The translations under genes were made by a program, and so were the position numbers. This document shows positions 25,890 to 33,338 of a stretch of 33,338 nt of DNA, piece after piece (the first letter of the stretch is position 1; each line of letters begins with the position of its first letter). Source of the DNA: Clostridiales bacterium (GTDB lineage: Bacteria > Bacillota > Clostridia > Christensenellales > Pumilibacteraceae); contig JAFLVE010000113.1 in the NCBI GenBank assembly GCA_022511445.1, positions 1-33,338 on the forward strand. The letters are read 5' to 3'. The notes beneath the pieces were generated by a model. The model was given only the letters and a program-made list of their open reading frames with translations. It had not been told where the DNA came from and did no database searches.

Positions 25890-28388
25890 ATGAGAAACGG
25901 AAATAACAATTACGCAATGGACGAATCGGCAAAAAAGGCGTTCCAAATTGCAAAACAAACGGCAAAAGAGCACAACAATCCCTGTATAGGCACAGAGCAC
26001 GTTATGTACGGTATTCTTAACGTGGACAGTTTTACTGCAAAGCTTTTCGCGAGAAATTCGCTCGATCCCGAAAGAATGAAATGCGCCTTCGAGGAGGAGC
26101 GAGAGGCCGGCTTCACCGGCGAGCCCGTGGAATCGGAAAAGGTTTCGGGGCTTCCGTTTTCCGCCTATATCAAGTCTACGGGACTCAATTCTCCGGTGAT
26201 TTCGGCAGACCACCTTATGCTTACGATACTCGATTTTCCGTCGAGCGTCGCAAGCGAGCTGTTATACGGGCTTTTTCACGTTAATATACCCAATCTGAAG
26301 CGTGCGCTTATAAACTTTTTGGGTCAGCGCGCGCCGAGGCAGGAGACTCCGTTCGATTCTACGTTCGGAAGCATGTACAGACCCATGCACGCCGTTTTCG
26401 ATTTAGGCGGCGAGGGCGGCGGCGAGATGCGCCAATCTGACGGACTGCCGCCCGCTCTAGCCGATCTCGGCGTGGATATTACCAGGCGCGCCCGGGAGAA
26501 AAAACTCGATCCTGTAATCGGGCGCGAGCAAGAGGTGGAGCGAATAATAGAAATTCTTTGCAGAAAGACAAAAAACAACCCCGTTCTTATCGGCGAGCCG
26601 GGCGTGGGCAAAAGCGCGATAATCGACGGGCTTGCTATGGCAATCGTGGAGGAGCGCGTTCCGAGACAGCTCCGTAACCACATAGTTTACTCGCTGAATA
26701 TCGGCTCGCTCATGGCGGGTACAAAGTACCGCGGTATGCTCGAGGAAAAGCTTAAGGACGCCGTAGAGGCGATAATTAACAGCGGAAACATAATCGTGTT
26801 TATAGACGAGCTTCACACCCTTATGCAAGCGGGTTCCAAGGACGGCGAGGTTTCGCCCGCCGATATATTAAAGCCGTACCTTGCGCGCGGGGAGATGCAG
26901 ACTATCGGCGCGACGACAACCGACGAGTACAGAAAGTACATCGAAGCGGATAAGGCCATGGAGCGAAGATTTCAGCCCATAACCGTCGAGCCGCCCACTG
27001 TCGAGCAGACGATTGAGATACTTAAGGGGCTGCGCCAAAACTACGAAAACTTCCACAAGGTAAACTTGTCCGACGAGGCGATAGAGGCGGCGGCAAAGCT
27101 GTCCGATAAGTACATTGCCGACAGATTTCAGCCCGACAAATCGATAGACCTTATCGACGAGGCGATGAGCTGTGCTAAGGTCAACGCGTCGGTAGACTCC
27201 TTGGACGTTACAGAGCTTACCGCACAAAAGGCGGAAGCGGTCAAAAAGATGCAGGAATACGCCGCGCTTAACGAGTTTTCAAAGGCGGCGGAGTATAAGG
27301 AAAAGATTGAAAAACTGGATAAGGAAATTCGTTCCAGAAACATTCACGACGCCGCAAAGCAGGAAAAAACCTCGATAACCATTACCGCGGAGGATATTGC
27401 GGACGTGGTTGCAAGGTGGACTAAAATTCCCGTCACAAAGCTTACCGAGACGGAGAGTGAGCGGCTTAGAAATATGGAGGAAATTCTCCACAAGCGTGTT
27501 ATCGGGCAGAACAAGGCGGTAGAGGCGGTCGCAAAATCCATTCGCCGTGCCCGCGCGGGGCTTAAAAACAACAACAGACCTATCGGATCGTTCCTTTTCC
27601 TCGGTCCTACGGGCGTGGGCAAAACCGAGCTTACTAAAGCGCTTGCCGAGGCGATGTTCGACAACGAAAATTCGATAATCCGCCTTGACATGAGCGAGTT
27701 TATGGAGGCGCACTCGGTATCTAAGCTTATAGGCGCCCCTCCCGGGTACGTGGGCTTTGACGACGGCGGTCAGCTTACCGAAAAGGTGCGTAGGCATCCG
27801 TACTCGGTCGTACTCTTCGACGAGATAGAAAAAGCGCATCCCGACGTATTTAACGCGCTGCTTCAGATTCTCGACGACGGCAGACTTACCGATTCCCAGG
27901 GTCGTACCGTAACGTTTAAGAACACGATTATCATAATGACGAGTAATGCGGGTGCGACCGCGGCGGCAGACCGAAGGGAAATAGGCTTTAACGCCGTCGG
28001 CAAAAAGGATAGCGAGGTGCAAAGCGAAGTGTATATGAAAGCGCTAAAAGCACAATTCCGTCCCGAATTTTTAAACCGTATCGACGTAATTTGCATATTC
28101 GATAAGCTTACTCGCGACGACGTTGCCAAGATTGCTAAAATCATGCTCGAAAAGGTGGAAAAAACGCTTCTTGACCGAAACATCTCGCTAGTAGTTACGC
28201 AGACGGCGCTCGATTGGATTATCGATAAGGGTTACGACGCCGAGTACGGCGCAAGACCGCTCCGCCGCGTTATAGAGCAATACGTGGAGGACGAGATTGC
28301 CGAAAAGATTATCGACGGGAAAATCAGAGACAACTCCACGCTCCGCATCGACGCCGACGGCGAAAAAATCGTCATCACCGATGCGTAG
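25890..28388 (+). CDS. clpC: ClpC, AAA+ unfoldase of the ClpCP protease
   Basis: 832 residues. It has an N-terminal Clp repeat domain (KKAFQIAKQTAKEHNNPCIGTEHVMYGIL and a second repeat). AAA-1 has Walker A GEPGVGKS (235-242) and VFIDELHTL. The middle domain has a UVR-type helix (FSKAAEYKEKIEKLDKEI, about 455-480). AAA-2 has Walker A GPTGVGKT (572-579) and VVLFDEIEKAH. A C-terminal D2 domain ends the protein. The IGF tripeptide in REIGFNAVG is the ClpP-docking loop, so it should work with ClpP, which is not in this window. The linker between the N-domain and AAA-1 is Gly- and Met-rich. GGAG (25879-25882) serves ATG 25890. Expression is expected to be CtsR-controlled through the upstream operator. 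Confidence 0.97.
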   Translation: MRNGNNNYAMDESAKKAFQIAKQTAKEHNNPCIGTEHVMYGILNVDSFTAKLFARNSLDPERMKCAFEEEREAGFTGEPVESEKVSGLPFSAYIKSTGLNSPVISADHLMLTILDFPSSVASELLYGLFHVNIPNLKRALINFLGQRAPRQETPFDSTFGSMYRPMHAVFDLGGEGGGEMRQSDGLPPALADLGVDITRRAREKKLDPVIGREQEVERIIEILCRKTKNNPVLIGEPGVGKSAIIDGLAMAIVEERVPRQLRNHIVYSLNIGSLMAGTKYRGMLEEKLKDAVEAIINSGNIIVFIDELHTLMQAGSKDGEVSPADILKPYLARGEMQTIGATTTDEYRKYIEADKAMERRFQPITVEPPTVEQTIEILKGLRQNYENFHKVNLSDEAIEAAAKLSDKYIADRFQPDKSIDLIDEAMSCAKVNASVDSLDVTELTAQKAEAVKKMQEYAALNEFSKAAEYKEKIEKLDKEIRSRNIHDAAKQEKTSITITAEDIADVVARWTKIPVTKLTETESERLRNMEEILHKRVIGQNKAVEAVAKSIRRARAGLKNNNRPIGSFLFLGPTGVGKTELTKALAEAMFDNENSIIRLDMSEFMEAHSVSKLIGAPPGYVGFDDGGQLTEKVRRHPYSVVLFDEIEKAHPDVFNALLQILDDGRLTDSQGRTVTFKNTIIIMTSNAGATAAADRREIGFNAVGKKDSEVQSEVYMKALKAQFRPEFLNRIDVICIFDKLTRDDVAKIAKIMLEKVEKTLLDRNISLVVTQTALDWIIDKGYDAEYGARPLRRVIEQYVEDEIAEKIIDGKIRDNSTLRIDADGEKIVITDA

Positions 28389-28428
28389 TCTTAATTTTAA
28401 TAAAGTAAGCGTAATTTTACAAACCCTA

Positions 28429-28457
28429 TTTACAAACGCGATGAATTCTGTTATACT
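28429..28457 (+). promoter_or_regulatory. hpf promoter
   Basis: TTTACA (28429-28434), 17-bp spacer, TATACT (28452-28457), 34 nt before the hpf ATG, with GGAGG in the leader. It makes hpf independent of the clpC operon. Confidence 0.65.
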
Positions 28458-28491
28458 GTAACAAATAAACCAACATACATCGGAGGTTAAA

Positions 28492-29046
28492 ATGAAAATC
28501 GAATATCTTTGCAAGAATTACGAGGCGAGCGAGAAGCTGAAGGCCATTGTCGAAAAGAAAGTCCTAAAGCTCGATAAATTTTTCGACGAGGACACAAAAA
28601 TAAAAATAGTGCTCAAAAAAGGCAATACGCGCTCCACTTCCGACCTTTACACTATGGAGCTTACCATACTTCTCGACAGCTCCGTAATGCGCGCCGAGGT
28701 GACAAGCGACAATATGTATTCCAATATCGACCTTGCCATTCCCAAGCTCGAAAAGCAGATAATACGGCACCATAAAAAGATAGAGTCTAAGTCCAAAAAG
28801 TTCCGCGCCCGCGACATGTCGGCGGTTCCTGTGGACGACGTTCCCGAAGAGGATATCAAAGAGGAAAAAACGCTTGTCCGCTCCAAATGCTATACTTTAA
28901 GCCCCATGTCCATAGACGACGCGGTGGAGGAGATGGAATTAATCGGACACAACTTTTTCGTATTCCTCAATAAAGCGACAAAGTCGGTTAACGTTTTGTA
29001 CGTCCGTCACGACGGCAATTACGGTCTAATAGAAACAGTTGTTTAG
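28492..29046 (+). CDS. hpf: Long-form ribosome hibernation promoting factor
   Basis: 184 residues, two domains. Residues 1-100 are the S30AE/HPF ribosome-binding domain (LKAIVEKKVLKLDKFFDED, SDLYTMELTILLDSSVMRAEVTS, YSNIDLAIPKLEKQI, HHKK). After an acidic linker, residues 128-184 are the dimerisation domain of long HPF (KCYTLSPMSIDDAVEEMELIGHNFFVFLNK, ending DGNYGLIETV). Long HPF pairs 70S ribosomes into 100S dimers in stationary phase or stress, which suits its position after the ctsR-clpC operon. GGAGG lies about 5 nt before ATG 28492. It has its own promoter and terminator. Confidence 0.96.
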   Translation: MKIEYLCKNYEASEKLKAIVEKKVLKLDKFFDEDTKIKIVLKKGNTRSTSDLYTMELTILLDSSVMRAEVTSDNMYSNIDLAIPKLEKQIIRHHKKIESKSKKFRARDMSAVPVDDVPEEDIKEEKTLVRSKCYTLSPMSIDDAVEEMELIGHNFFVFLNKATKSVNVLYVRHDGNYGLIETVV

Positions 29047-29052
29047 TTTATG

Positions 29053-29084
29053 TAAAAACGCCTAAAATATGGCGTTTTTATTTT
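29053..29084 (+). terminator. Intrinsic terminator of hpf
   Basis: A 10-bp stem, TAAAAACGCC (29053-29062) with GGCGTTTTTA (29071-29080), 8-nt loop, followed by TTTT, just after the hpf stop codon. Confidence 0.85.
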
Positions 29085-29106
29085 GTAAAAAGGGTATATA
29101 TATCGC

Positions 29107-29135
29107 TTGATTTTACAAATAAATCGCGTTATAAT
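29107..29135 (+). promoter_or_regulatory. pgi promoter
   Basis: TTGATT (29107-29112), 17-bp spacer, consensus TATAAT (29130-29135), 29 nt before ATG 29165; GGAGG at 29151-29155 is the ribosome-binding site. Confidence 0.65.
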
Positions 29136-29164
29136 GTACTCGTATTTTTTGGAGGATTAAATAT

Positions 29165-30559
29165 ATGAAGTTGAAGTTCGATTACAACAACATGATGGAG
29201 TCCGCTATCGGTTCGCACGGCGTCAAGCAGTCCGAAATTGATAAGGCGGCAAAGGCTCACGAGGCGGCTTTTAACGAGGTTATCGGAAACAGCGGAAAGG
29301 GTTGGCAGGAGTGGACGGAAACGCCAATGATAAGCAAAACCGAAATCGCAGAGCTTAACGCCTTCGGAAAAAGCGTGCGCGAAAAGGCTTCGAGCTTTGT
29401 CGTTCTCGGCATAGGCGGCTCCGCGCTCGGACCTATCTGCGTGTTTAACGCGCTTCTCCATCTTCACCACAACGAGCTTCCCGAAAAGACGAGGAAAGCG
29501 CCCAAGATTTATGTAGAGGACAATATCGATCCCGAACGCATGGCGGCGCTATTTGACGTAATCGACGTAAAAACCTCCTATTTTAACGTAATAACAAAAT
29601 CGGGCGAAACGAGCGAAACGCTCTCGCAGTTCCTTATTCTTTACAACGCGCTTAAAAAGCAGATAGGCGAAAAGGCGGCAAAGGAGCATATTTTCGTTAC
29701 GACTACTATCGGTAAAGGCTCGCTTTACGCCGTAGCGCAAAAGGAAGGGTTTAAGATTTTCGGCATTCCCGGCGGCGTCGGCGGAAGATTCTCGGTGCTC
29801 AGTAACGTGGGACTCGTGCCGTTTGCGGTAATGGGCGTGGATATAGAGAGCATGCTCTACGGCGCGCGCGCAATGCGCACCGCATGCGAGCGCCCCGACG
29901 TCAAGTCCAATCCCGCGCTTATGACTGCGTACTTACAGGTCCTTTCCATGAAGGCGGGTAAAAACATTTCGGTTGTAATGCCTTATGCCGACGGCTTAAA
30001 GACAATGGCGGACTTTTACTGCCAGATTTGGGCGGAATCGCTCGGCAAAGCCGTCGATAAAGCGGGCAAGACCGTTTATTACGGTCAGACCCCCGCAAAA
30101 TCGCTCGGCGTCACCGATCAGCACAGCCAAGTTCAGCTTTACACCGAGGGTCCTTTCGACAAAGTCGTAACGTTTATTGCGGTCGATTCCTTCGGAGCCG
30201 CCGTTACAATCCCCGCGGACGAGACGGCGGATATAGGCGACTTCCTTAAAGGTCATACACTTAACGAGCTTATAAATGCCGAGCGCAAGGCGACCGAGTT
30301 TGCTCTTACGAAAGCAGGCAGAAGTAACTATACGATTTATATGCCCGAGGTCAACGCCGAGACGGTCGGCGAGCTCCTTATGTACTTTATGTACGAGACC
30401 GCATTTGCGGGCGCGTACCTTAATATCGATACCTTCAATCAGCCGGGCGTAGAGGAAGGCAAAAAGGCGACCTTTGCAATGATCGGAAGAAAAGGCTACG
30501 AGGAAAAACTGAAGGAAGTCAACTCCGTCAAAAAGAACGACGACTACATTATTAAATAA
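29165..30559 (+). CDS. pgi: Glucose-6-phosphate isomerase
   Basis: Interconverts glucose 6-phosphate and fructose 6-phosphate in glycolysis and gluconeogenesis. Visible elements are VLGIGGSALGP (phosphate-binding), ITKSGETSETLSQ, GVGGRFSVLSNVGL, LGVTDQHSQVQLYTEGP (family signature) and the C-terminal region AFAGAYLNIDTFNQPGVEEGKK with the conserved lysine end. At 464 residues it matches the short bacterial/Clostridia form. It is a single-gene unit with its own promoter. A GC-rich hairpin lies 16 nt after the stop but lacks a following U-tract. Confidence 0.96.
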   Translation: MKLKFDYNNMMESAIGSHGVKQSEIDKAAKAHEAAFNEVIGNSGKGWQEWTETPMISKTEIAELNAFGKSVREKASSFVVLGIGGSALGPICVFNALLHLHHNELPEKTRKAPKIYVEDNIDPERMAALFDVIDVKTSYFNVITKSGETSETLSQFLILYNALKKQIGEKAAKEHIFVTTTIGKGSLYAVAQKEGFKIFGIPGGVGGRFSVLSNVGLVPFAVMGVDIESMLYGARAMRTACERPDVKSNPALMTAYLQVLSMKAGKNISVVMPYADGLKTMADFYCQIWAESLGKAVDKAGKTVYYGQTPAKSLGVTDQHSQVQLYTEGPFDKVVTFIAVDSFGAAVTIPADETADIGDFLKGHTLNELINAERKATEFALTKAGRSNYTIYMPEVNAETVGELLMYFMYETAFAGAYLNIDTFNQPGVEEGKKATFAMIGRKGYEEKLKEVNSVKKNDDYIIK

Positions 30560-30574
30560 TTAGGTACAAGATTC

Positions 30575-30595
30575 GCGCCGATTTTTTTGCGGCGC
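30575..30595 (+). terminator. Hairpin after pgi, weak terminator candidate
   Basis: GCGCCG (30575-30580) pairs with CGGCGC (30590-30595). The T-rich stretch is in the loop rather than after the stem, so termination efficiency is doubtful. Confidence 0.3.
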
Positions 30596-30612
30596 TATCG
30601 ACAAAAAACCGC

Positions 30613-30641
30613 TTGCATATTGCTTTGCGGCATGGTATAAT
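30613..30641 (+). promoter_or_regulatory. Promoter of the HPr-like gene
   Basis: TTGCAT (30613-30618), 17-bp spacer, consensus TATAAT (30636-30641), 26 nt before ATG 30668, with AGGAGG in the leader. Confidence 0.7.
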
Positions 30642-30667
30642 AAATTATCTTAATTCAGGAGGCTCAT

Positions 30668-30898
30668 ATGAAATCGGTCAAAATTTATTTTCCTACTATC
30701 GAAAGCGTTAAGGTTTTCGTTAACGCAGTTTCCGCTTATCCGTACGAGGTTGATTTACATAGCGGAAGATATGTCGTAGACGCCAAGTCGCTCCTCGGCA
30801 TTTATTCCCTCGACCTTGCAAAGCCCATCGTTTGCGAAATCTACAACGACAATTGCGAGGAGCTCCTTAAGGACATAAGCAAGTTTATCGCAAAATAA
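30668..30898 (+). CDS. HPr-like protein lacking the active-site histidine
   Basis: 76 residues, the length of PTS phosphocarrier HPr. The central segment RYVVDAKSLLGIYSLDLAKPI matches the HPr regulatory-serine region (normally KSIMGI), and the flanking strands fit the HPr fold. The GLHARP-type loop that carries the phosphorylated His15 is replaced by sequence with no histidine, so it cannot act as a PTS phosphocarrier. A serine corresponding to Ser46 is present (KSLLG), leaving a regulatory role of Crh type conceivable. Such histidine-less HPr-like proteins occur in Clostridia. It is followed by an unknown gene on the same strand. Confidence 0.8.
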   Translation: MKSVKIYFPTIESVKVFVNAVSAYPYEVDLHSGRYVVDAKSLLGIYSLDLAKPIVCEIYNDNCEELLKDISKFIAK

Positions 30899-30966
30899 TC
30901 GGTTATTTGTTTTGGCGACGGGCTTATGCTCGCCGCTTAAATTTTTTGTAAAAAATCGGAGTATTT

Positions 30967-31725
30967 ATGCGTCGGGAATATATCGACAGTATGAAAGGTA
31001 AAGGCTTCGGTGCGTTTATAAGCGCGTGCGAGGACCTTAAAAATTGCAGGTACGTACTTGCCGAAAGCAAAATCACCGCGCTGTTAAAGACGGTTGCGGA
31101 CAACAAGCAGCTTTATGCGATTTTCGGCACGGTGCTTAACGGCTTCGACTACAAAGCCGTGTTTGACGAGTGCGTAGTGGGGAACGGGTTTAAGCTTCCC
31201 GCCGACCCCAAAACCGCAATCGCGCTTGTTTTTCGCATTCTTATCGACATTGACGCCAAAAAAATGCCGCTTCCTAATTTTCTCGAAGCATATTTTTACA
31301 GCGAGTCGGTAAACGAGTCGTACGCAAGGTTTTCGCTCGAGCTTCTTGCGCCGTTTTTGTCGTACTGCCGAATGTATTTTGTCAAGTCGGAGACAACCGC
31401 CCCGGCGTTTATGGAGCAGAACGGCATGTCCCAAGCCTACGACGACGTTAACAACAAGTTCCGCGAGGAGCTTCGCATCGACGCGCTTGCGTGTTTATCC
31501 GAGCTTCTCGATATGGGCGAAAAAACAATGTCCGGCGTGGAGGGCGCGGAATACTCCGCGTGCTTAAACGGGCTTATTCGTTCCGTAAAAAAGAACAACT
31601 TCGACGATATGATATCTGCGTTTTTGGGCGTCAAGTATGCGGTTGCGTATTTCTTTTCCGGCAATGCCGACGCGCGCGAGCTTATTAAAAAGCTGGAATA
31701 CGATATACGCCACCTTACCGACTGA
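30967..31725 (+). CDS. Unknown 252-residue protein downstream of the HPr-like gene
   Basis: Soluble, predicted predominantly alpha-helical, with no signal peptide, membrane segment or recognisable catalytic motif. Visible blocks are an N-terminal basic stretch (MRREYIDSMKGKGFGAFI), a central PLPNFLEAYFYSESVNESYARF and a C-terminal helix ending LIKKLEYDIRHLTD. I do not recognise the family. GGAG (30958-30961) lies 5 nt before ATG 30967. It is 68 nt after the HPr-like gene and has no clear promoter of its own, so it probably shares the 30613 promoter. A terminator follows. No function is proposed. Confidence 0.75.
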   Translation: MRREYIDSMKGKGFGAFISACEDLKNCRYVLAESKITALLKTVADNKQLYAIFGTVLNGFDYKAVFDECVVGNGFKLPADPKTAIALVFRILIDIDAKKMPLPNFLEAYFYSESVNESYARFSLELLAPFLSYCRMYFVKSETTAPAFMEQNGMSQAYDDVNNKFREELRIDALACLSELLDMGEKTMSGVEGAEYSACLNGLIRSVKKNNFDDMISAFLGVKYAVAYFFSGNADARELIKKLEYDIRHLTD

Positions 31726-31741
31726 AAATAATTTTTCAATT

Positions 31742-31782
31742 AAAAGCTCCTTTCCGCAAATACAGCGCGAAGGAGCTTTTTA
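31742..31782. terminator. Intrinsic terminator between convergent genes
   Basis: An 11-bp stem, AAAAGCTCCTT (31742-31752) with AAGGAGCTTTT (31770-31780), loop of 17 nt, with A/T tracts on both sides. It serves the 252-residue gene and may also serve the convergent phosphodiesterase gene. Confidence 0.8.
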
Positions 31783-31821
31783 TATTTAAAAATATTCGGA
31801 AGGCTTTTAATGCCGAAAAAG

Positions 31822-32568
31822 TTATTCTTTTTTATCGTCGTTAGGCTTAGGAATAAAGCCCTCAAAGATGTAGTTGTCGCATAAATTTTGCGCTTTTTGG
31901 GCTTGGAGCTCGCTTTTTACCGTCCAGGCGACAACGGGAAGTCCCGCGTTTTTAACGTATTTATTGGGCAGGTTGGTTACCTTGTACGCCACAAAATCGG
32001 GGTGGGAAATATTGTTGAATTTAAGCCGCTTTATAAGCCGCTTGTCGTGGCGCGACGTGTCAAAGTCTGCATGGTGGAAAAACGAGGAAAGCTGACCGCG
32101 CAGTATCTGCGGCGCGTACTCGTAAAAGAACTGCAGGCTGTACGGGTCAAAGGATTCTACCGCGTAGTCGCCGTTATAGCTCTTAAGCATATCGATAAGA
32201 GTTTTTTCGAGCACAATGGAATGCCCGATTTTTTTAATGTCGATAAGGATTGGAACTTTACCGTTTACAAGCTCCAAAACCTTTTCGAAGGTGGGAATGG
32301 AATACTCCGTTTTTTTGAGCCTGATATCGTCGAGTTCGGTTGCCCTGAGGTTGGCGACGTAGCCGTCGCGATTTGTCATTCGGCTCAGCTTATCGTCGTG
32401 AAAGGTTACTATATTTTTGTCATCGATCAGGCGAACGTCCAGTTCGATGGCGAATCCGTTATCTACCGCGTTTTTAAAGGCGGGCAGGGAATTTTCGGGG
32501 TAGTCGAAATTGTGCAGTCCGCGGTGCGCTATCGGCTTATTGATTACCCAAGAACTTTTGATTTCCAT
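31822..32568 (-). CDS. Glycerophosphodiester phosphodiesterase family protein
   Basis: 248 residues, GDPD TIM-barrel family, which hydrolyses glycerophosphodiesters to glycerol 3-phosphate and an alcohol using a metal. Catalytic and metal residues are visible: His15-Arg16 in AHRGLHN, Glu42 and Asp44 in AIELDVRL, and His57 in VTFHDDKLSRMT. Later strands include PILIDIKK and VVAWTVKSE. No signal peptide is seen, so it is probably a cytoplasmic UgpQ-type enzyme for lipid headgroup turnover. It is monocistronic and divergent from lepA. The ATG at 32568 (minus strand) is preceded by AAAGG. Confidence 0.92.
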   Translation of the reverse strand: MEIKSSWVINKPIAHRGLHNFDYPENSLPAFKNAVDNGFAIELDVRLIDDKNIVTFHDDKLSRMTNRDGYVANLRATELDDIRLKKTEYSIPTFEKVLELVNGKVPILIDIKKIGHSIVLEKTLIDMLKSYNGDYAVESFDPYSLQFFYEYAPQILRGQLSSFFHHADFDTSRHDKRLIKRLKFNNISHPDFVAYKVTNLPNKYVKNAGLPVVAWTVKSELQAQKAQNLCDNYIFEGFIPKPNDDKKE

Positions 32569-32595
32569 GGTTTTTACCTTTTATGATGTTCTTTT

Positions 32596-32624
32596 ATTAT
32601 AGCATGTACGGATAATATTTACAA
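32596..32624 (-). promoter_or_regulatory. Promoter of the glycerophosphodiester phosphodiesterase gene
   Basis: Minus strand: TTGTAA (32624-32619), 17-bp spacer, consensus TATAAT (32601-32596), giving a short leader of about 20 nt. Confidence 0.65.
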
Positions 32625-32682
32625 TCGATTTGACAGATTTTTAATCATTTTAATTAAAATTTACAATGCTTAGCCAAAATAT

Positions 32683-32711
32683 TTGCCGTTTTCGTATTGT
32701 TATGTTATACT
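32683..32711 (+). promoter_or_regulatory. lepA promoter, giving a probable leaderless transcript
   Basis: TTGCCG (32683-32688), 17-bp spacer, TATACT (32706-32711). Six bases separate the -10 box from ATG 32718, placing the transcription start at the start codon. No SD lies upstream. Confidence 0.6.
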
Positions 32712-32717
32712 TTCGGT

Positions 32718-33338
32718 ATGGAAAAGCAGGATAAAATCCGAAATTTTTGCATAATCGCTCATATAGATCACGGTAAATCGACGCTTGCCGACAGGCTTAT
32801 GGAGGCGACCGAAACGCTTACAAAGCGCGAGATGAGCGATCAGATGCTCGACAGCATGGATATCGAGCGCGAGCGCGGCATTACAATCAAGCTGACGCCC
32901 GTTCGTATGGTTTACGATTACAACGGTGAAAAATATACCTTTAATTTAATCGACACTCCCGGGCACGTCGACTTTACCTACGAGGTGTCGCGCTCCCTTG
33001 CCGCATGCGAGGGCGCCGTGCTTGTGGTGGACGCCGCGCAGGGCGTGGAGGCGCAAACGCTTGCCAACGTTTATCTTGCGCTCGACAACAATCTCGAGAT
33101 TGTTCCCGTAATTAACAAAATAGATCTTCCTGCGGCGCGGCCCGACGAGGTTAAAAAAGAGATAGAGGACGTAATCGGGCTTCCCGCAGACGAAGCGCCG
33201 TGCATCTCCGCAAAGGAAGGTATTAATATCGACAGCGTGCTTCGCGCTATCGTGGAGCAGGTGCCTCCTCCGCACGGCAATCCCAACAATCCTTTTAAGG
33301 CGCTTATTTTCGATTCCTACTACGATAACTACAAGGGC
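32718..33338 (+). CDS. lepA: Translation elongation factor 4 (LepA), N-terminal part
   Basis: Ribosome-associated GTPase implicated in back-translocation and 30S assembly. The first 207 residues are present and the gene runs off the window end. GTPase motifs are AHIDHGKST (G1, residues 14-22), the switch I region with [17 protein letters not shown] (G3, from residue 79), NKID (G4, 133-136) and SAKEG (G5). The segment [21 protein letters not shown] is typical of LepA rather than EF-G or EF-Tu. The start at 32718 gives the canonical LepA N-terminus ([18 protein letters not shown]) but has no SD. Confidence 0.95.
   Translation, partial: MEKQDKIRNFCIIAHIDHGKSTLADRLMEATETLTKREMSDQMLDSMDIERERGITIKLTPVRMVYDYNGEKYTFNLIDTPGHVDFTYEVSRSLAACEGAVLVVDAAQGVEAQTLANVYLALDNNLEIVPVINKIDLPAARPDEVKKEIEDVIGLPADEAPCISAKEGINIDSVLRAIVEQVPPPHGNPNNPFKALIFDSYYDNYKG

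Noticed and set aside
30914-30945. Hairpin GGCGA/TCGCC followed by T-run before the 252-residue gene
   Set aside because: The stem is only 5 bp with an 11-nt loop and the T-run is 7 nt away; too weak to call a terminator.

Overview
The window is a stretch of bacterial chromosome made up almost entirely of housekeeping genes. Gene content and order are those of a low-to-mid GC Gram-positive of the Clostridia (Bacillota). Markers are the block yicC-gmk-rpoZ-coaBC-priA-def-fmt-rsmB-rlmN, the pcrA-ligA pair, the ctsR-mcsA-mcsB-clpC stress operon with a CtsR operator, a long-form hpf, and a coiled-coil protein after coaD that is typical of Clostridia. An uncultured gut Clostridia lineage is a reasonable guess, but no 16S or taxon-specific marker is present. 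No tRNA, rRNA, IS element, prophage or CRISPR array was seen.

Layout. (1) 98-4164 (+): alr, 5-formyl-THF cyclo-ligase, rsmD, coaD, a coiled-coil protein and a DAHP synthase; the first four overlap by 26-29 nt and carry internal promoters. (2) 4295-8897 (+): a small unknown protein, pcrA and ligA. (3) 8972-17744 (+): the nucleotide, CoA, replication-restart, translation-initiation and rRNA-modification operon, driven by a promoter between ligA and yicC. (4) 17805-18293: rplS as a single-gene unit with promoter, structured L19-type leader and strong terminator. (5) 18339-21161: a 940-residue membrane-anchored protein of unknown function that looks like a GH94/GT36-type protein without its catalytic barrel. 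(6) 21295-22359: dCMP deaminase and a zinc-ribbon membrane protein, closed by a bidirectional terminator. (7) 22453-23545 (-): a DUF1349 protein and a small unknown protein. (8) 23750-28388 (+): ctsR-mcsA-mcsB-clpC with a near-perfect promoter and CtsR box. (9) 28429-30559: hpf and pgi, each with its own promoter. (10) 30613-31725: a histidine-less HPr-like protein and an unknown 252-residue protein. (11) 31822-32568 (-): a glycerophosphodiester phosphodiesterase, divergent from lepA (32718 to the window end, partial), whose mRNA appears to be leaderless.

Functionally the window covers D-alanine supply, folate and CoA synthesis, DNA repair and ligation, replication restart, initiator-tRNA formylation and its reversal, rRNA methylation, protein-arginine-phosphate quality control, ribosome hibernation and glycolysis. 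No accessory defence or mobile system is visible. The most unusual items are promoters whose -10 box ends 6 nt before the ATG (lepA, rsmD, probably the 940-residue gene), the barrel-less GH94-like protein, an RlmN with Ser in place of the conserved Glu of its GEP motif, and the structured rplS leader.
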